From Ephydatia muelleri (Eukaryota; Porifera; Demospongiae; Spongillida; Spongillidae): 64,000 bases of DNA. Below are positions 57,952 through 64,000 of the stretch, piece after piece (positions within the stretch are counted from its first letter, which is position 1; each line of letters opens with the position of its first letter). The DNA is taken from contig JABACO010000003.1 of the NCBI GenBank assembly GCA_013339895.1, positions 12,937,948-13,001,947 on the forward strand, written 5' to 3'. The position numbers and the translations under genes were made by a program. The notes below the pieces were generated by a model. The model had not been told where the DNA came from. It ran no database searches and saw only the letters and a program-made list of their open reading frames with translations.

Positions 57952-58227
57952 TCACTTTTCGTTCCACTGCACAATATTAATAATCTCTACAGCTGCAGGA
58001 AAATCTACCATTTTGAACATGACAGCTTTCTTCCTTTTGTTACGTCCCTGGCACATGTAATCAACACCAAAGTGTACACATATACATACAACTTCAAGGA
58101 TATGGATATAAAGACAATACGTTGCATAGAGCGCAAACTTCTGCGTCTGAGTATTATTGAGAACGTTTATGGTACACTGTAGCGAAGCATTAGACTTTGT
58201 GGTGCCTACATTACTGGAACAATTCAA
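57952..58227 (-). CDS. Unidentified open frame, possible exon with a membrane segment
   Basis: Reads NASLQCTINVLNNTQTQKFA, a hydrophobic stretch (LYATYCLYIHILEVVCICVH) and a basic CQGRNKRKK. It could be a TM-containing exon upstream of receptor gene 2, but no homology was recognised. Confidence 0.25.
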   Translation of the reverse strand: MNCSSNVGTTKSNASLQCTINVLNNTQTQKFALYATYCLYIHILEVVCICVHFGVDYMCQGRNKRKKAVMFKMVDFPAAVEIINIVQWNEK

Positions 58228-59224
58228 TGCCTACTAGTTGGGCGTGGCCAGACATTATAGGATATGCCTTACAATTGCGACGCCCAAGCACGCTATCTGA
58301 TGTGGAGCTTAAGCTAGGTAGCTAGCTAGCTAACTCTACCTTTTGGTGCATGTATATGCGCTATCGCTACGTGCTCTACCTCCTTGGCGCGTGACAGCAT
58401 GGTTGTCCAGCTGTCATAATGAACACAACCAGGTTTCATAATATTAATGTCGCTTTGTAGTTTATATTGCTGTGTTCAATGAACAATTACCTTTCCGAAA
58501 GTGTGTGGGTCTAGAGAAATCAACTAAGGGCGGGAGAAAGCCCGCCTTTTAGAATTGGAAAAAGAATCATCGCAATTATATTGTACTGCCTTCGCCGCCT
58601 CTTTTTTTAACAACTGCAACACTCAGTCAACATGCTATACAAGGCATCTACAGTATCTTTGCCTCCCTTCTATCTATGCACAGTCTACTTTACCCCATTG
58701 TAGTGCACACTACAGTGTATGAATTTTTCTCAACATAACGTGGCCGTTCTGACAGTTGTATATAAAGCTGATTGCTATTTCACATAGCACTTACCTCACT
58801 TACAGCTCTCCCCCAGCATCCCACCATACTGTAGTAGGCGAAAACGGATCACGTGCTCAATATCACATGGTCAAGTGATGCGTTTTACGTAAGCAGCTCA
58901 AGAGAATGAAAAGCTAGGAGGTACTCCAAGGAATCTTATGGCGAAAAAGAGCCAAGATCCAAATCACAGACTTGAGGATAGTGAGTGGGGTGGCTTTTAT
59001 GAAGCAGACATCTGATTCATTGTATTGCATGGTTCACTGAAGCTAGTCAGTCTTTTAATAGACACTCACGAGAATTCTATTCCCACAGGGTATTGTATCC
59101 TTATTCATTCGAGTAGGGCCTATGTGCTGTACGTTGTTACAGTTGCTACTTGCACTCACTGGTTACACACAATATCTGAAAATTGGATATCAATTGGATA
59201 TCATATACGACGTTTAGCCTACGT

Positions 59225-59355
59225 GCACGTATGTTGCGGCCGGATTAAAAACCCGACCACTTTAAAGCCGGTGGCCCGCTTTAAAGCTGGTCGACTCGCT
59301 TCCAAGCCGGTCGACCGGTTTTAAAACCTATATGCAACACCGATCCACTTTGAAG
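59225..59355. repeat. Degenerate 17-18-bp repeat, (tttaaagccggtcgacc)n
   Basis: Five or six imperfect copies of actttaaagccggtcgac, alternating with cgcttt/cggtttt variants, between AT-rich flanks. GC content rises sharply here. Confidence 0.7.
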
Positions 59356-60317
59356 TGGGTCGAAACTTCTGTTTATTTATATATCTAATAATGAGATACG
59401 TACTATCCAATACAGAAATGTTCCAGGGAGCACGAGAGTGTGATGAACTGTACAAAATAACAAAATTACCATGCAAAGCAAGATAATCAAAGGACCCCAC
59501 CACCTCAGTTAACGTACCTACAAGTAAAGAGGTCTACAGCCTCCTTAACTCGTAAATTTCGCTTATTTGCCTCGTAGAATGCAACTCAAATATGCATGTG
59601 CAGAGTACATATAATTATAAATGCAAGACACACACAAGAGCTGAAAGATAACAGTAATTATGTTTGGATACATGCACTTATATGGTATGATGATAAAACA
59701 GATCTTTCACGCCAACATCCCAAGTTCCTAGACTAGGGATGCTCACTATAAATCTCGAACTTTACAAAGAAGTGCATGTTTTTGTCGACCGATGATGGGT
59801 ATTTTATTGCTGCTTTAATCTTCTCTCCAAATTAAAGTCTTTGTGTAAAAGACTCCACTGGTCCCCTATTAGTGGAGGAAAACTGCTCGGAAAGATAGAT
59901 GCCAAAATTCTTCAATTTTCTCAAGCGTTAATTTCCATTTCAATGCCAAAGACCAAAAAGCGACACACTCGCTCGCAGAATTCTAACAAGAGTCTTTACA
60001 ATCACGTGTCTAAAATTAATTGACTGCCTTTAAAGTGGGCCATATATTAATATAAGGACGAAACATGCATGTTTCCTTCTAACACATTTATTAATACACA
60101 ATCCAAAAGAAATGGACAATATTACGTTAGAACAGTGATTACCAGACTTTCTAGTCAAAAGTCAATTTGGATGCATTAATTTAGTAACGAGTAACCAGTT
60201 TGAAATACCCCAAACACAAATTGGCATTGGGCAGGGGATAATCATGAATTGTTTTTGACGATAAAAGTTTGTACCAAACAATAGAACGCACTTCCCTCTA
60301 TCTGATGATTATTATCT
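59356..60317. other. No gene recognised
   Basis: AT-rich spacer; short open frames only. Confidence 0.35.
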
Positions 60318-60703
60318 CAAGCCCGTAGCCAGGGGGGGTTCGAACGAAACCCCCCCCCCCCCCCCCCTAAAAGGGTCAAGGTCCGCTTATGTGGTGCGGG
60401 TCCCGGCTTGCGAAGCTTCTGGGGCTTTGCCCCACTTTTCATAATGGACCTGAAGCGAATTGCCCCCCCCCCCCCCCCCCCACACTTTTTGTAATGGACC
60501 TGAAGCGAATTGCCCCCCCCCCCCCCACTTTTCGTAATGGACCTGAAGCGAATTGCCCCCCCCCCCCCACTTTTCGTAATGGACCTGAAGCGAATTGCCC
60601 CCCCCCCCCCCCCCACTTTTCGTAATGGACCTGAAGCGAATTGCCCCGCTCTCCCCCCCCCCCCCCCCCCCCCCCCACTTTTCGTAATGGACCTAAAGCG
60701 AAT

Positions 60704-60744
<41 letters not shown>

Positions 60745-60889
60745 ACACTTTTCGTATATCGGACCTGAAGTGGACTGCCCACCCCACCTTTTCGTATCGG
60801 GCAACCCACCTTGGCCACCGCCCACTAGTTAGGTCCACATTTGTTTTCCGAACCCCCCCCCCCCCCTTTCCTGACCTGGCTACGGGCCT
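60318..60889. mobile_element. 572-bp hAT-like MITE filled with a poly-C minisatellite
   Basis: Ends are CAAGCCCGTAGCCAGG and the complement of CAGGCCCGTAGCCAGG, a terminus style common to hAT MITEs, with tatct on both outer sides (60313-60317, 60890-60894). The inside consists of about seven copies of acttttcgtaatggacctga + agcgaattgc separated by C runs of 11 to 39 nt (for example 60706-60744). No transposase. Confidence 0.8.
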
Positions 60890-62465
60890 GTATCTGAATC
60901 TGTATATATTTCTGTATAGCTTTTCATCAGCGGCTGCACACTGAGCACAGCAATATAAAATGTGATATGGCAATGAAAGGTCTAATACAAAACTAGGATG
61001 AGGTGTCCTTTTAACAATAGGCGTATGATGCAGAAACTGGCAACATAACAAGTATTCGTGGTTGAAAAGCAGCAGTCTCAATAAAGCCAGTCTTGTTATC
61101 AAATTAGGTGGGTTGAAATGAACAATACTCAGTTTATTGCATGCCAACCTTTCTCTTGAGGAACTCTCCAGAGTGTGATTGATAAGGCTTATCAATTTCT
61201 ATAAGATTAGTGTCGTACCCAGACCACGTTAATGTAGGCATATACATGAAGTATGTCAATATTGAAGTATGGAGTCAAAGTTTCAACTTTGTCTATGTAT
61301 TCATTATTTGCTATATGTCTTTGTGTCAGTTTGATTATTGTGTTGTTTAATATGCCTTACCAGTTTGGCATGAAACAAAAAGAAAATTTATTTGCATCTC
61401 ATACATCTAAAATGAAACCTAATTCATTCAATGTACTATTATCCTGTTCTAAATATAGAAGAGAACGAAATTATTGCAAAAAAGGAGGTGCAAAGGGTTA
61501 AGAAGGAGAGCATGCAAACTTGTGTTCATCTAAAATAGCCTTTTATCTTTGAAGTCTTTACGTTGGTGAATGCAAATTCTGCTCTGCGTGTATGCAGCGA
61601 TGATTACGAAGCACCATCGGACTGTACGAGGCATCACTCTGAACATTCTGGAATGGGCAGAGAGAGGGGGTGTGGAGAGGATTAAAGGAAAAGAGAATGA
61701 GAGAAATGAGCCCATTAAAGCAATGAATCAAAGGATGGATGAGTGCATGAGTATTATAGCCACTGCACTCTATAAAATGCAATTCGGCGAAGTAGTTATG
61801 AAATTTAAATTTAGGGTTATATCTTTCTCATCTTGATACATGCATAGGCTGAAATGTAGTTTTCATTAATCAATCATTATTAACTTTTAATGGAGTATAG
61901 GCTGAAGTATGGTAGGTAATGAGCCTTAAGAGCAAAATTCACTGTTACAGTATTCTTTCCTCAGGTAAAGATAAACTAAATTTCAATACTCCCAGATTAA
62001 ATTCAATGTTCACTTGGAGGTATTCAGCAACTACTAGATTTGTTAAAATACCCCAACTGCTTTGGGAACAAATGGGGGCATGTCACAAATAATTGTAGTT
62101 TATACTCATAATGATTTTGGAGGAGGTAAGGGAACCGGCTGTACTTTGGTATAGAACGTCATAGTCATACTGTGTGAATCATCGCAGACAGTGTGAGTTC
62201 TCTACGTGGATGTCGTACATGTAAGTGTTGTATGTGCCCTGGCCCTGAATTCCTTGGTGGTGTAGTGCACGACAGACGTGTGTGAAGGAAATATGCTGTT
62301 GTTAAAGTATGTACTTTACTTAATTACTGTGACGTGTAGAAACTGAAAATATACATTTACCATACATGTACCTTGATAGACGTACATCTACATATTCGTT
62401 GATCGTGAAGCTTTGCTGGATGACAATTCCACGTTATTCAGCGTCGGAACTACATGCTTATATAC
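60890..62465. other. No gene recognised
   Basis: AT-rich spacer. A frame at 61570-61836 shows no known domain. Confidence 0.35.
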
Positions 62466-62484
62466 ATAAGTGATCGTGTAAATT

Positions 62485-62790
62485 AATTCTCCCTTTGCTT
62501 TTTGCAGGTGTAATTCTTTACTATACACACAATTGTAGTCACCAAGTGTATAGTTAATAGAGGGACTGCAATTGCACTAGCCACACCGGCTAGACGTTGT
62601 GTCGAATAGACAGCTAAATAAATATAACAGCAATTATTTCATCTGTTGAGAGCACTAAAATACTTATGATTGCTTTCAATGTATGATGACTATGTTAGAT
62701 ATGTAATGGATGATGTTTCAGTCATAGGGATTAAAGTGGCAGAAATGCTGGAATGAACAGTGCTTAAGATTGTGGAAGGACCAGCAACTA
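62485..62790 (-). pseudogene. Receptor paralogue 3: stalk and transmembrane exons only
   Basis: The minus strand reads HSSISATLIPM (near 62745) then STQRLAGVASAIAVPLLTIH and LVTTIVCIVKNYTCKKQ before a GCAAAGG sequence (62605-62495), aligned with receptor gene 1's stalk and TM exons (AILISVPLLTLYLVTTILYV...KNYTCKKQ). The DNA similarity includes flanking intron text (gtaaattaattct). The stalk part has stops, and no Ig or FN3 exon was found to its right, so this is a partial duplicate or the end of a gene whose other exons are unrecognised. Confidence 0.6.
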
Positions 62791-63885
62791 AGAAATAGGG
62801 TGGGTGAGGGGGGCGGGAGGAGGAGAACAGAGCACAATCAAATAAAAAATATATTAATGCATACATCCATAAACTTGTCTATACTATAGCTTGTGACGAA
62901 AAGAGACCTATTAAAGATATTCAAATTGAAACCTTCGTGAGGAGGCGTTTAGGGTTGGAGTATAGGTTAATTTTGAGCTTTTGTGAGAAAGTGCCTCAAA
63001 CAATTATATGTCACTATTAATTTTGTTCTAGATCTTAAGAATTGCAGTATTGCACAGGAAAAAATCGGGCGAATCAAGTTTTGATTTTATAAAGGATTTA
63101 AAATCCTTTGTTTAATCAGCGTGTGATTGAAGTCATTGACCATTAAAATCAGACATGTGTGACTATACTGTTCAATCACGTAATGATTCCAAAATGATTC
63201 TACACTTCTTTTTCCTGTGTTGCAAAACAAACATTGTACGAAAATTTGTATGCTGTTCGCATACTAATGTAAAATTTTCTTCCTCGCCCCTTAGACGGTT
63301 CAAAACTAGAAAGCATACCCGTGGTGGAAATAAAATTAGTTTCCAGATGTGTTTGGGCATTCGCTACGCACATACAAAGTTGTAAGCAGAATGCATGCTT
63401 TCGTTTATATGATGCGGGCCAACTGAAATATTTTCCATTTTTCTACGTAGAGAAATCTGATTCGTGCAGCACTTAAACAAATATAGCATATTAAATGTCT
63501 CTTCAATTTACGGCTTCTAGAATGTGCAAACGAGTTGCCTAGGCAGTTTTGTACTGCTTTGATTAAATGAGGAGCGTGGTGTATCTAAAAATAATACTTG
63601 CATCTGGGGGGGGGGGGGGGGGGGGGGGGGGGGTAACAAGCTAGTCTTCAATTTTGAATTGTTTATTGGTTTCGGTATTAAGGCTTTAATTTGTTTGGAA
63701 CTATTATAATCTTTATTTGCAGTGGTTAATTTAGAATGGGCATTCTTAGTCTAACGGTACTGTGCACCACTGTGGAACTAAATGCGATACGGCAAGCCGG
63801 CAACATTAGTTTGCGCTGTTTCAAAAAATAAAATTTAAATTCAAGCGGGGTCTACTGCATGCAGCCTTTGCAGCTTGCGCATAAT
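62791..63885. other. No gene recognised; contains a G28 run
   Basis: AT-rich, with an uninterrupted poly-G at 63606-63633. Nothing else was identified. Confidence 0.4.
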
Positions 63886-64000
63886 GGATCGTTTCCCGTG
63901 AAAAGGGATCTAGTGCATACATTATAACATTGCGCGTTGAAGTGTATGGCTAATGTAAAATTCAGAGCCTTACAGCTCAATGACAGATACTATGATTCTC
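63886..64000. mobile_element. MITE 'CATTTCCGCGAAAAGGGACCTA' type, copy 3, cut by window end
   Basis: Starts ggatcgtttcccgtgaaaag and continues with catacattataacattgcgc and cagagccttacagctc, matching copy 1 in reverse orientation. The other arm lies past the window. Confidence 0.8.

Noticed and set aside
60334-60356. A possible tRNA T-arm-like 'gttcgaac'
   Set aside because: No acceptor stem or anticodon arm is nearby; it is a short palindrome at a MITE end.
60317-61195. 292-codon Gly-rich frame on the minus strand
   Set aside because: Runs through the poly-C minisatellite of a MITE; not a protein gene.
61570-61836. 88-codon plus-strand frame
   Set aside because: No known domain or neighbours; overlaps equal-length frames on the other strand.

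Overview
The window is animal nuclear DNA. Genes are split into short exons with GT-AG introns (one intron is about 65 nt). Introns and gaps are full of microsatellites and transposable elements, and the recognisable host genes are metazoan types. The mix (a CAPS/CADPS secretion gene, a vWA-domain secreted protein, single-pass Ig/FN3 receptors, hAT, REL-type LINEs) suggests a marine early-branching invertebrate, plausibly a demosponge. The species is an inference.

Layout: (1) 0.16-9.55 kb, minus strand: most of a CAPS/CADPS/UNC-31 gene in at least 15 exons, from the N-terminal region through C2, PH and MUN; the C-terminus lies beyond the left edge. Its introns hold long CA and purine arrays, a 358-bp hAT element with an 8-bp target duplication, and a foldback MITE. 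(2) 11.04-18.35 kb, plus strand: a secreted-protein gene with a transglycosylase-like N-terminal domain and a vWA domain. It is interrupted inside exons by a 4.5-kb DNA element of unknown superfamily and by a 0.95-kb hAT-like element, and also carries a 96-bp tandem duplication. It is probably dead or a damaged allele. (3) 20.2-27.7 kb: a three-level nest. A DUF4371-type hAT is split by a Ty3/Gypsy fossil, which in turn contains a 2,246-bp Foldback-type element (74-bp inverted ends, 9-bp target duplication, arms of about 153-bp tandem repeats). (4) 28.0-30.9 kb, minus: an Ig/FN3/TM receptor gene. (5) 32.4-36.0 kb: a 217-bp hairpin MITE, a decayed LINE and a second, nearly identical copy of the hAT segment. 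(6) 38.2-51.5 kb: about 13 copies of one REL-endonuclease LINE family, many of them short 3' fragments that start directly after (TAA)n. This points to insertion into TAA repeats, including the tails of earlier copies. One copy keeps a cysteine-rich CXC-like N-terminal domain. (7) 54.3-56.1 kb and 62.5-62.8 kb, minus: a second Ig/FN3 receptor gene and the stalk/TM exons of a third paralogue. (8) 57-64 kb: mostly gene-poor, with a poly-C-rich hAT-like element (60.3-60.9 kb) and a MITE copy cut by the window end.

Several host and LINE frames are broken by 1-2 nt at or near short runs, so some breaks may be consensus errors and not mutations. No operons, CRISPR arrays or clear tRNA/rRNA genes were seen.
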